The translations under genes were made by a program, and so were the position numbers. A stretch of DNA of 64,000 nt, taken from assembly GCA_907163225.1 (NCBI GenBank), contig OU015322.1, positions 2,643,001 through 2,707,000 of the forward strand, in the 5' to 3' direction. Below the pieces are notes generated by a model that worked only from the letters and a program-made list of their open reading frames with translations, did not search any database and was not told the origin of the DNA. Of this stretch, positions 25,090 through 33,497 are shown in pieces. The stretch's first letter is position 1, and every line of letters begins with the position of its first letter. Source of the stretch: an uncultured Rhodocyclaceae bacterium. GTDB lineage: Bacteria > Pseudomonadota > Gammaproteobacteria > Burkholderiales > Rhodocyclaceae.

Positions 25090-26814
25090 GTGCCGGAAAC
25101 CCGCGCCCTGCCCATCACCGCCGAACATCGCGAATTCACCGTCAAGTCCGGTGGCCAGGCGGTGCCGCGCGAGCATCAGCTGCTCTCGGTCAGCGTCACG
25201 GTCGCGGCCAATAAAATCGCCTCGGCCCGGCTAGTCTATGTCGATGGCGCCGCGTCGACCGGGCAGTTTCCGCTCAGCGATGGCGACCTGTTCACGCCGG
25301 GACAAAGCATCGAAATCCTGGCCGGCGCCGGGCGCGACAGCGCTTCGGTCTTCGTCGGCACGGTGGTGCGCCAGGGCGCGCGGGTGCGGGAAGCGGCCGC
25401 CTCGCAACTGGTCGTCGATTGCAAGCACGCAGCCATGAAACTGGCCGTCACCGAGCGCTCGACCGACTATTTTGACCAGACCGACAGCGACATCATCGAC
25501 GCCGTGCTCAGCGCGGCCGGCGTTGGCGCCGATCTCGAAGCGACCACGCTGTCGCACAAACAGGTGCTGCAGTATCAGAGTACGGACTGGGATTTCATCC
25601 TTGCCCGGGCGCGGGCCAATGGCCAGCTGGTCTGGTGCGAGGGCGACAAGGTCGTGGTCCGTAAACCGGCGCTGACTGGCGCCACGGTCTGCACGCTGCA
25701 GTACGGCGCGACGCTGCTCGAATTCGAAGGCGAGATCGACGCCCGCCTGCAGCACGGTGAATACAAGGGCACGAGCTGGGATGCAGCGAGCCAGGAGGCC
25801 GTTGAGGTACAGGCGGCAACGCCGTCCTTCACGCCACCCGGCAACCTAAGCAGCGACGATCTGGCCAGCGTGGCCGATCAGGCTTTCGATGTCCGCCACC
25901 CGGCGTTGCCGGAAGCCGAAACGCAGGCCTGGGTCGACGGCATTGCGCTGTATCGGCGGGTCGATCAGGTTTCCGGTCGCGGCAAGTGCGAGGGCATCGC
26001 CACGGTCAAACCCGGCGTGGTCGTCGAACTGGCCGGTCTTGGCCGGCGCTTCAATGGCAAGGTGCTGGTCACCGGCGTACGGCATGAATTCAGTCTGGTG
26101 CAAGGCTGGAAGACGCACGTGCAGTTCGGTGGTGTCGATCTTGAGACGAGCGGAAAATCGAAGGCCGATGGCCTGCTGCCCGGCGTATCGGGCCTTCAGA
26201 TCGGTGTCGTCACCAGCAACGAAGACCCGGATGGCGAACATCGGGTGCGCGTCAAATTGCCGCTCCTCGGTCTGGCCAGCGACGGCCTGTGGGCGCGGGT
26301 GGCCAGCCTCGATGCCGGCGACGACCGCGGCTTCTTCTTCCGGCCGGAACTGGGCGATGAGGTAACCGTCGGTTTTCTGGCCGACGATCCGCGTCATCCG
26401 GTCATCCTCGGCATGCTCCACAGCAGCGCCAAGGTGGCGCCTCTGGAAGGCAGCAACGACAACCACGAAAAGATGCTGAAGACGCGTTCCGGCATGACCG
26501 TGCATTTCGACGACGACAAGATAGTCATGACCTTGTCCACGCCGGCCGGCAATTCGATTGTGCTCAATGAGGACAAACAGTCGCTGACGCTGGCCGACCA
26601 GAACGGCAACAAGATGGTTATGGACAGCGACGGCATCCATTTCGAGAGCGCCAAGGCGGTCGAAATGAAAGCCGGGACGGAAACCAAAATGGAAGCGACG
26701 GCCGGTTTCGAGATCAAGGCCGGCAGCGAACTGAAACTTGAGGGCAGCGCCAGCGCCGAACTCAAGGGCGGCGGCATGGCCAAGTTGTCCGGCGCCATGG
26801 TTCAGATCAACTAG
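25090..26814 (+). CDS. eCIS central spike protein (VgrG/gp27-gp5-like, Pvc8)
   Basis: 574 residues, GTG start 3 bases after the previous stop. The N-terminal half is a gp27/GpD-like hub (FTVKSGGQAVPREHQLLSVS; TDYFDQTDSDIIDAVLSAAG). It is followed by a gp5 OB-fold (LQIGVVTSNEDPDGEHRVRV, LGDEVTVGFLADDPRHPVIL). The end is a repetitive beta-helix spike (SIVLNEDKQSLTLADQNGNK, then alternating AGTETKMEATAG / AGSELKLEGSAS). It trimerises to form the needle under the tube and would carry the PAAR tip encoded next. Confidence 0.95.
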   Translation: MPETRALPITAEHREFTVKSGGQAVPREHQLLSVSVTVAANKIASARLVYVDGAASTGQFPLSDGDLFTPGQSIEILAGAGRDSASVFVGTVVRQGARVREAAASQLVVDCKHAAMKLAVTERSTDYFDQTDSDIIDAVLSAAGVGADLEATTLSHKQVLQYQSTDWDFILARARANGQLVWCEGDKVVVRKPALTGATVCTLQYGATLLEFEGEIDARLQHGEYKGTSWDAASQEAVEVQAATPSFTPPGNLSSDDLASVADQAFDVRHPALPEAETQAWVDGIALYRRVDQVSGRGKCEGIATVKPGVVVELAGLGRRFNGKVLVTGVRHEFSLVQGWKTHVQFGGVDLETSGKSKADGLLPGVSGLQIGVVTSNEDPDGEHRVRVKLPLLGLASDGLWARVASLDAGDDRGFFFRPELGDEVTVGFLADDPRHPVILGMLHSSAKVAPLEGSNDNHEKMLKTRSGMTVHFDDDKIVMTLSTPAGNSIVLNEDKQSLTLADQNGNKMVMDSDGIHFESAKAVEMKAGTETKMEATAGFEIKAGSELKLEGSASAELKGGGMAKLSGAMVQIN

Positions 26815-26833
26815 GTCGGGAAAGGAAAGCACC

Positions 26834-27112
26834 ATGCCTGCAGCAGCCCGCGTCGGAGACCTCAGCAACCACGGTGGAACGATCACCGGGCCGGGCGTGC
26901 CAACGGTGCTGATCGGCGGCATGCCGGCGGCAGTGGTCGGCGACATGCATGTCTGCCCGATTCCGCCACCCGGCCATGTACCGACGGTCAGCCCGTTTCC
27001 CATGGGCAGCACAACGGTGATGATCGCCGGCCGGCCGGCCCTGCGGGTGGGCGACACCTGCCTGTGCGGCGCCTCGGCGGCCGTCGGCAGCCCGACGGTG
27101 ATGATCGGATGA
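26834..27112 (+). CDS. PAAR-repeat spike tip protein (Pvc10-like)
   Basis: 92 residues of the PAAR family: RVGDLSNHGGTITGPGVPTV, the internal repeat VLIGGMPAAVVGDMHVCP and MIAGRPALRVGDTCLCGA, ending GSPTVMIG. Histidine and cysteine residues near HVCPIPPPGH and TCLCG fit zinc binding at the sharp tip of the spike. It has no C-terminal extension, so it is not itself an effector fusion. Confidence 0.94.
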   Translation: MPAAARVGDLSNHGGTITGPGVPTVLIGGMPAAVVGDMHVCPIPPPGHVPTVSPFPMGSTTVMIAGRPALRVGDTCLCGASAAVGSPTVMIG

Positions 27113-27123
27113 GGCGCGCGATG

Positions 27124-27160
27124 AAATTTCATTTTTGGCCGATTTTTCCGGTTGACCCTG
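27124..27160 (-). repeat. CGGTCRACC element, copy 8
   Basis: Core variant CGGTTGACCC (27149-27158), with both A/T tracts to its left (ATTTTT and AAATTTCATTTTT). It lies between the PAAR and gp25 genes. Confidence 0.88.
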
Positions 27161-27218
27161 GGGCCAGCAGTTGTTTCTATGGTCGTGGAAGTCTGCTTTC
27201 GAGCGATGGAGCGAGATC

Positions 27219-27665
27219 ATGAGCGACGCCAGCGACCGCTACGAATCCTTCCTTGGCACCGGCTGGAGTTTTCCGCCGCGCTTTTCGCGCAGCGGTGCGG
27301 TGATGGTTTCCAACGAGGCCGACATCCATGAGAGCCTGGTCATCCTGTTCGGCACTGTGGCCGGCGAGCGCCTGTTCGAGCCGAAGTACGGTCTCGACAT
27401 GCACGAAATGATGTTCGAACCGATGAGTACGACGATGCGTACCTTGCTGCTCGACCGCGTGCGCACGGCCATCCTGATCCACGAGCCGCGCATCAAGGTG
27501 ATCACGCTCAGCGTCGACAGCCCCGATCCCAATACCGGCCAGTTGAACATCCAGCTTGATTACGAAGTGCGCGCCACCAACTCGCGCTTCAACCTCGTTT
27601 TCCCGTTCTACAAAACCGACAGCAACGAGCTGCGCGCGGCGATGGTGCCGGGCGGAGGGCGCTAG
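27219..27665 (+). CDS. eCIS baseplate wedge protein gp25-like (Pvc9)
   Basis: 148 residues of the GPW/gp25 family: YESFLGTGWSFPPRFSR, VMVSNEADIHESLVILFGTV, AGERLFEPKYGLDMHEMMFE and PRIKVITLSVDSPDPNTGQL. The protein initiates sheath polymerisation in phage and type VI baseplates. The ATG at 27219 follows a GAGCGAGA-type site. The about 100-base gap before it carries a copy of the dispersed element, one of the few breaks in an otherwise tight cluster. Confidence 0.93.
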   Translation: MSDASDRYESFLGTGWSFPPRFSRSGAVMVSNEADIHESLVILFGTVAGERLFEPKYGLDMHEMMFEPMSTTMRTLLLDRVRTAILIHEPRIKVITLSVDSPDPNTGQLNIQLDYEVRATNSRFNLVFPFYKTDSNELRAAMVPGGGR

Positions 27666-27671
27666 GAAACC

Positions 27672-30600
27672 ATGGCCAGCGACCGCATCCTGCAAAACGA
27701 AATTGCCCGGCTCGGGCAGAGCCAGGAAGACCGCTCGCCGGTCGCGCTCGACCCCGGTTTTGCCCCGGTCGATGGCCGCGGCCCGGCTGAACGCGTCGCC
27801 GAAGCACGTCGGCTGGCCGCACAGTTGCGCTACTACGGTTTCGATCCAAACGAGGCCGATGGCGACTGGCAGGGCCTCTTCCCGGCCGATGCCGAGCAAA
27901 TGCTCACTCGCGACGACGGCAGCGTGCCGCCGCATCTTGGTCTGTTCGGCGCCTTCCTCGACATGCTGGCCCCGGCCAAGGATGCGCTGAACGACCTGAC
28001 TGCCCGCCACCTCGATTTCCAGTATCGCCGGGTGCTCGGTTTCGAGCCGCTGCCGGCCGAACCCGAACATGCCCACCTGACGCTGGAGCTGAAGAAAGGC
28101 ACGGCGCCCTTCGCCATCACGCCGGCCCATCGCTTCACGGCCGGCAAGGGGGCGGACGGGGCCGAACGCCTCTACGCGCCGATGCGCGAGACGCTGATCG
28201 GCCAGGGCAAGATCAGTGCGCTGCACAGCGTCTATCGCGATGCCGGCGGTGTGCGTTTTGCCCCGGCGGCCAATTCGGCCGATGGCCTCGGCACGCCGCT
28301 CGATCCCGCCAAGCCGCACTGGTCGGCTTTCGGTCACGCCGGGCTGGCCGCGGCTCCGCTCGGCTTCGCGCTGGCTTCGTCGCTGCTGCGGCTGCGCGAA
28401 GGGCGGCGCGAGGTGACGGCAACGCTCGATGTCGCTTTTGCCGACAGCCTGGGGTTGGATGGGCAGGCCATCGCCAACCGCCTGCAGGCTTTTGTCAGCG
28501 GCGAAAAAGGCTGGCTCGGACCCTTTGCGTTGTCCGGTACGCTGGCCGCCGGACACTTGAAGCTGGCCTTTACCGTACCGGATGGCGAACCGGCCGTGGT
28601 TGATTACGACGCCGCGCTGCATGGCTCGGCCTTCGCCACCGTGTTGCCGGTCGTCCAGCTCTTGCTCCGGCCGGAAGCCGCTGCCGCCTATGACGCGTTG
28701 TCGCAGCTGCGCCTCGACAAGGCCCGTCTAAGTGTCACGGTCGATGGCATGAAAACGCTGGATCTCGAAAACGATTTCGGCACACTCAATCCGAAAAAAG
28801 CCTTCCAGCCCTTTGGCCCGCAACCCGTCAAAGGTTCGCGTTTCATGGTCGGTTGCCCCGAGGCATTGAGCAAACCGCTGACCGACCTGAAGATCCGTCT
28901 GCGCTGGCAAGGGGCGCCCGGCGACTTCGCCGGCTGGTACGTCGATTACAAGAACGTCGCCGCCGTCAGCAACGGGATCGCCGCCCGGCTGGTCTATCAG
29001 GATGCCGGCGGCAGCGAGACCTCGCGCGAGCTGAACCTGATGAACCGCGTCGATGGCGTCAGCACGCTGAGCCCGAACGCGCCGGCCACCATTTTCACGC
29101 CGCTCTACGTTGGGCAGAGCTTTGTCTACTCGATGCTCGGCGGGGGCAGTTTCGTCAGCCGGCTGTTCGGCAAGCGCTTCATGAATGCGCAGCCGGTCTA
29201 TCAGCAGGAAATCGTGCCGCCACCGGCCGTCCGCAGCGGCTTCGTCACCGTCGCGCTGATCGAGGATTTCCTGCACGCCGACTACCGCCGCCAGACCATG
29301 GAAGAGGCGCGCAAGACCACTGGCGCCAAGGTGCTGAACGAGCCTTACACGCCGGTGGTGCAGGACATCACGCTGGCCTACGCCGCGCAATCGCCGGTCG
29401 CCGACTTGACGCGTGATGATCAGGACGCCTTCGTCGCCTCGCTCGACCTGCAGTTCTTCCATGTCGGCGCCTTCGGCCCGCGCCGCGAGCATCCCTTCCT
29501 GCGCCGCCAACTCGGCTGGGTCAGCGAAAAGAAAATCAGCCTGCTGCCAGCCTATCCCGACGAAGGCGAATTGATCGTCGGCGTGGCTGGCGTCGGGGCC
29601 GGCGACAGCATTTACCTGCTGCTGCAGGTCGCCGAGGGCAGCGCCAATCCCGAACTGCAGGCGCAACCGGTCAAATGGTCGGTGCTGTGCGACAACCACT
29701 GGCGCCCCGCGGCGCCGGAGGAAATCGCCCTCGACACCAGTCGCGGCCTGCGCGCCAGCGGCCTCGTCGGTCTGGTGCTGTCGCGTTCGACGACGACCGA
29801 CAACAGCTGGCTGCCGGCCGGCCCGGTCTGGCTCAAGGCGGCGGTGAACAAGGACAGTGCGGCGGCCTGCAAGCTGCTTGCCGTGCACGCCAACGGCGTT
29901 GAAGTGGTGCGTGACTGGTCGGCCGCCACGGCACCGGCCGTTGAAACCCTGGCCCCGGGCAGCATCGCCAAACTGCTGGCGCCGCCCGCCGCGCTCAAGC
30001 AGGTGGCCCAGCCCTATGCCAGTTTTGGCGGGCGGGCCGGCGAAAGTGCCGCCATGCTCAACCGCCGGGCGGCCGAGCGTCTGCGCCATCGTCAGCGCTG
30101 CATCACGCCCTGGGATTACGAGCGCCTTCTGCTCGAGAACTTCCCCGGCGTGCATCGCGTCAAGTGCATTCCGCACGCCAGCGAAACATCGTGGATGGCG
30201 CCCGGCCACCTGCTGATCGTCGCCATTCCCGACCTGCGCAACCGCAATCTGCCCGACCTGCTCCAACCCAAGGTCGATCTCGACACCCTGACGCAAATGA
30301 CCGAACTGGCCCAGGCCCATGCCTCGCCGCAGGTCACCGTGCGCGTGCGCAACCCGGCTTACCAGGCCATCCGGCTCGATTTCAAGGTTCGTTTCCGGGC
30401 TGGCTATCCCTTCGACTATACCCGCCGTCAATTGCACGAAGCCATCGTCCAGGCGCTGTCACCGTGGGCTTTCACGGCCGGCCGGCAGCTCGATTTCGGC
30501 GGCCGCATCTACCGTTCGGTGCTGCTCGATTTCATTGAGGAGCTGCCCTACGTCGATTTCGTCACCGATTTTCGCTGCGGTCTGGCCGGCAGCGGCGACC

Positions 30601-30695
30601 TGTTGCTCAACGATGTCGCCGAGATCGTCGCCGAACGGCCCGACACCATCCTCGTTTCGGCGGCCCGGCACGTGATTGCCGAAGCCACCGACTGA
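27672..30695 (+). CDS. eCIS baseplate protein (gp6/baseplate J-like, Pvc11)
   Basis: 1007 residues. The C-terminal half has the baseplate-J features AAERLRHRQRCITPWDYERLL, FPGVHRVKCIPHASE, and YQAIRLDFKVRFRAGYPFDY followed by GGRIYRSVLLDFIEELPYVDFV. The N-terminal 400 residues (FLDMLAPAKDALNDLTARHLDFQY) hold putative additional beta domains. In the Afp/PVC baseplate this is the main wedge protein that swings open to trigger contraction. It starts 6 bases after the gp25 gene. Confidence 0.93.
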   Translation: MASDRILQNEIARLGQSQEDRSPVALDPGFAPVDGRGPAERVAEARRLAAQLRYYGFDPNEADGDWQGLFPADAEQMLTRDDGSVPPHLGLFGAFLDMLAPAKDALNDLTARHLDFQYRRVLGFEPLPAEPEHAHLTLELKKGTAPFAITPAHRFTAGKGADGAERLYAPMRETLIGQGKISALHSVYRDAGGVRFAPAANSADGLGTPLDPAKPHWSAFGHAGLAAAPLGFALASSLLRLREGRREVTATLDVAFADSLGLDGQAIANRLQAFVSGEKGWLGPFALSGTLAAGHLKLAFTVPDGEPAVVDYDAALHGSAFATVLPVVQLLLRPEAAAAYDALSQLRLDKARLSVTVDGMKTLDLENDFGTLNPKKAFQPFGPQPVKGSRFMVGCPEALSKPLTDLKIRLRWQGAPGDFAGWYVDYKNVAAVSNGIAARLVYQDAGGSETSRELNLMNRVDGVSTLSPNAPATIFTPLYVGQSFVYSMLGGGSFVSRLFGKRFMNAQPVYQQEIVPPPAVRSGFVTVALIEDFLHADYRRQTMEEARKTTGAKVLNEPYTPVVQDITLAYAAQSPVADLTRDDQDAFVASLDLQFFHVGAFGPRREHPFLRRQLGWVSEKKISLLPAYPDEGELIVGVAGVGAGDSIYLLLQVAEGSANPELQAQPVKWSVLCDNHWRPAAPEEIALDTSRGLRASGLVGLVLSRSTTTDNSWLPAGPVWLKAAVNKDSAAACKLLAVHANGVEVVRDWSAATAPAVETLAPGSIAKLLAPPAALKQVAQPYASFGGRAGESAAMLNRRAAERLRHRQRCITPWDYERLLLENFPGVHRVKCIPHASETSWMAPGHLLIVAIPDLRNRNLPDLLQPKVDLDTLTQMTELAQAHASPQVTVRVRNPAYQAIRLDFKVRFRAGYPFDYTRRQLHEAIVQALSPWAFTAGRQLDFGGRIYRSVLLDFIEELPYVDFVTDFRCGLAGSGDLLLNDVAEIVAERPDTILVSAARHVIAEATD

Positions 30696-30708
30696 CGCGA
30701 GAAACGCC

Positions 30709-33318
30709 ATGCTGCTGCAACCCAAAATCTCGCCCCTGCCCCCCACCGATCCGGCGCTCGACCAGCACCGGCTGGCCGGCATCGGCCTCGACGCCGTGCG
30801 CCGCCTGTCGCGCCGGCAATGGACCGACCACAACACGCACGACCCAGGGATCACGACGCTGGAGTTGCTCGCCTACGCGCTGACCGATCTTGCCTACCGG
30901 GCCCGTTTCCCGATCGAAGATCTGCTCGCCGCGCCGGAAGACAACGCCGTCGAAATGGCCAAACTGTTCGACAGCGCCGGCCAGATACTGCCCTGCATGC
31001 CGGTCACTGAAGCCGACTACCGCAAGCTGTTGATCGATCTGCCCGGCGTCAAGAACGCCTGGTTGCAGCCGGTGCCGAAGACGCTCTACGCCGACCCGGC
31101 CGAAGGCACGCTGGCCGCCAGGCCGACCGGCAGCAAGACCGAGCGCCCGATAGCCGTGCGCGGCCGCTATCGCGTGCGGCTCGACTACATGGACGACAAA
31201 GACACGGCCGAACTGCGCCGCGATGTCGACCGTGACGTGCAGGCCACGCTGGAGGCCAACCGTGCGCTATGCACCGATTTCGTCGGTATCGACCGGGTCG
31301 GGCAGCAGTATTTCAGTCTGTGCGCCGAAATCGATTTGCAGCCGGATGCCGATGCCGACCGCGTTGCCGCCGACATCGCCTTCACCGTCGACCGCTTCCT
31401 GGCGCCGCCGGTGCTCAACTACACGCTGGACGAAATGCGCGCCCGCCGCCGGGCTGATGGCTCGCTGTGGAGCATTCCGGAAATCTTTGAAGGGCCGAAG
31501 CTGGTCAATGGCTTCATCGACGACGAGGAACTCGCCGCCGCCGGCCTGCGCAGCGAAGTCCGGCTCTCCGACGTGATCAGCGTGATCATGGACATTCCGG
31601 GCGTCGTCGCCATCCGCGACATCGTGCTCAACGCGCTGGATGGCGCTGGCAAGGCCGTCGAGCCGACCGACAAGTGGCGTCTGCCGGTACAGTCCGGGAT
31701 GCAGCCGCGCCTCTCGGCATCCCGCGGTCGACTGGTTTTTTACAAGAAAAACCTGCCCATTCCGCCCAGTGCTGCCCGGGTCTCCAGCCTGCTCGGCGAA
31801 CTGCGGCAGGCCGAGCGCCTCAAGCTCGAAGACGGCCTGCTTGAAGACCTGCCGATTCCGCTCGGCCGCTACCGCAACCCGGAAAATTACAACTCCTTCC
31901 AGGCGCACTTTCCGGCCACCTACGGCATCTCCGAATTCGGCCTGCCGCCCGGCGCCTCGCCCCAGCGCGCGGCACAGGCCTTGCAGTTCAAGGGCTGGCT
32001 GCTGTTTTTCGACCAGATGATGGCCAACTACCAGTCACAACTGGCGCATGTCCGCGACCTGTTCTCGACCCGGCCCGAACTGGCGCAGAGTTATTTCAGC
32101 CAGTTGGTCGACAGCTTCCCGGATTGGGAAAAGGTCTATGGCGCCGGCTTCGATGCCACCGCGCTTGGCGAGGTCGTCGAGCCGGCTGGCAGCGGCCTGC
32201 TTCGCCGCAACCGCTGCCTCGATCACCTGCTGGCACGTTACGCCGAGGATTTCCAGGAATACACCGCGGTGATGCAGGCCCGCTTCGGCATGGGGCCGGC
32301 CCAGGCGGCCAGTGCCAAATGCGTCTTCCTCGACGAATATCCGCGTCTCGGCGGCCAGCGCGGGCAGGCCTATAACGCGGCGCTGAAGGAGGACGCCGAC
32401 CTCTGGAACAGCGACAACATTTCCGGCTTCGAGCACCGCATCGCCCGCCTGCTCGACATCGGCAACTGGCAGCGGCGCAACCTGTCCGAGGTGGCCTACG
32501 ACACCTACGCCGAGGTCGATGCCACGCCGAACGACGAATTCCGCTTCCGCGTCCGCCACCCGGTCAGCGCCAAGATCCTGCTGTCGAGCAGCACCAACTA
32601 CACGTCGAAAGCCAAGGCGCGCAACGAGATGGAGCAGGCCATTGCCCTCGCTCAGCGGCCAGAGGCCTACGAGCGGAAAATGACGGGCGACGAGACGATG
32701 CCGGAAGCCCAGCGTCGTCACTATTTCAATATCGTCGATGCCAGTGGTGAAGTCATTGCCCGGCGCATCGAGTATTTCGCCAGCGCCGAAGCGATGGAGC
32801 TGGCCATTGCCAGCCTGATCGCCCACCTGCGCACCTACTACAGCGGCGAAGGCCTTTACGTCATCGAGCATCTGCTGCTGATGCCCGAGCAGGACGGCGA
32901 CCCGTTCATGGACATCTGCGTCGATCCCGGCTGCACCGACTGTGCCGATCTCGATCCCTACAGCGACCGCATCACCATTGTCCTGCCCGCCTTTACCGGG
33001 CGCTTCCGCGATTTCGATTTTCGCAACTTTGTCGAGGAAACCCTGCGTCAGGAAACGCCAGCCCACATATTGCCGCGCATCTGCTGGGTGAACAGTGACG
33101 ACATGGCCGAAATCGAGAAGGCCTATCGCGACTGGCTGGCCATCCGGGCCGGTGCTGCCACGGCCGACCGGGCCGCCAAGATCAAGGCGCTGACCGACGC
33201 GCTGACCCGCGCCAAGAACATTTATCCCTCCAGCGGCCTGCACCCCTGCGGCCAGATGGAGCCGCCACCTTTCGTCCTCGGGCGCACTGCGTTGGGCAGT
33301 GCCGACGAGACACCATGA
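30709..33318 (+). CDS. eCIS baseplate protein (gp7-like, Pvc12)
   Basis: 869 residues from ATG 30709. The N-terminal WTDHNTHDPGITTLELLAYA, with ALTDLAYRARFPIEDLLA, is characteristic of Afp12/Pvc12 baseplate proteins. Later segments (FEHRIARLLDIGNWQRRNLS, IEHLLLMPEQDGDPFMD) and the cysteine-bearing PGCTDCADLDPY are visible. It forms the baseplate wedge together with the preceding gene. The alternative TTG start at 30676 would overlap the preceding stop and lacks a ribosome site. Confidence 0.9.
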   Translation: MLLQPKISPLPPTDPALDQHRLAGIGLDAVRRLSRRQWTDHNTHDPGITTLELLAYALTDLAYRARFPIEDLLAAPEDNAVEMAKLFDSAGQILPCMPVTEADYRKLLIDLPGVKNAWLQPVPKTLYADPAEGTLAARPTGSKTERPIAVRGRYRVRLDYMDDKDTAELRRDVDRDVQATLEANRALCTDFVGIDRVGQQYFSLCAEIDLQPDADADRVAADIAFTVDRFLAPPVLNYTLDEMRARRRADGSLWSIPEIFEGPKLVNGFIDDEELAAAGLRSEVRLSDVISVIMDIPGVVAIRDIVLNALDGAGKAVEPTDKWRLPVQSGMQPRLSASRGRLVFYKKNLPIPPSAARVSSLLGELRQAERLKLEDGLLEDLPIPLGRYRNPENYNSFQAHFPATYGISEFGLPPGASPQRAAQALQFKGWLLFFDQMMANYQSQLAHVRDLFSTRPELAQSYFSQLVDSFPDWEKVYGAGFDATALGEVVEPAGSGLLRRNRCLDHLLARYAEDFQEYTAVMQARFGMGPAQAASAKCVFLDEYPRLGGQRGQAYNAALKEDADLWNSDNISGFEHRIARLLDIGNWQRRNLSEVAYDTYAEVDATPNDEFRFRVRHPVSAKILLSSSTNYTSKAKARNEMEQAIALAQRPEAYERKMTGDETMPEAQRRHYFNIVDASGEVIARRIEYFASAEAMELAIASLIAHLRTYYSGEGLYVIEHLLLMPEQDGDPFMDICVDPGCTDCADLDPYSDRITIVLPAFTGRFRDFDFRNFVEETLRQETPAHILPRICWVNSDDMAEIEKAYRDWLAIRAGAATADRAAKIKALTDALTRAKNIYPSSGLHPCGQMEPPPFVLGRTALGSADETP

Positions 33319-33363
33319 GTGGGCTGCCCCACAGATAACGAAACATGAAAACTCGTCTTTGCC

Positions 33364-33430
33364 CCGCTGGCGTTGTTGCTCATCCTCGCAATAGTTTTGG
33401 CTATTGCTGCGGTTCGCGCCTAGCCAGCGG
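33364..33430. repeat. Nested palindromic repeat (MITE/REP-like) inside the eCIS cluster
   Basis: A 67-base segment is bounded by CCGCTGGC (33364-33371) and GCCAGCGG (33423-33430). It contains an inner hairpin GCAATAG / CTATTGC (33388-33394 and 33401-33407, 6-base loop). It fills the 180-base gap between the Pvc12-like gene and the following large gene, a gap otherwise without coding signal. The nested inverted-repeat form suggests a small non-autonomous mobile repeat or a strong RNA structure; no second copy is seen in this window. Confidence 0.6.
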
Positions 33431-33497
33431 AACAAATCCTTCGCTTTCATTCTGTTCCGCGATCTGCGGTGCAGCCCACTAGTACGGGAGCACGACC

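Noticed and set aside
33344-33481. A 45-codon frame in the eCIS gap (starting MKTRLCPAGVVAHPRN)
   Set aside because: It is made largely of the nested palindrome and has no ribosome site; considered part of the repeat.
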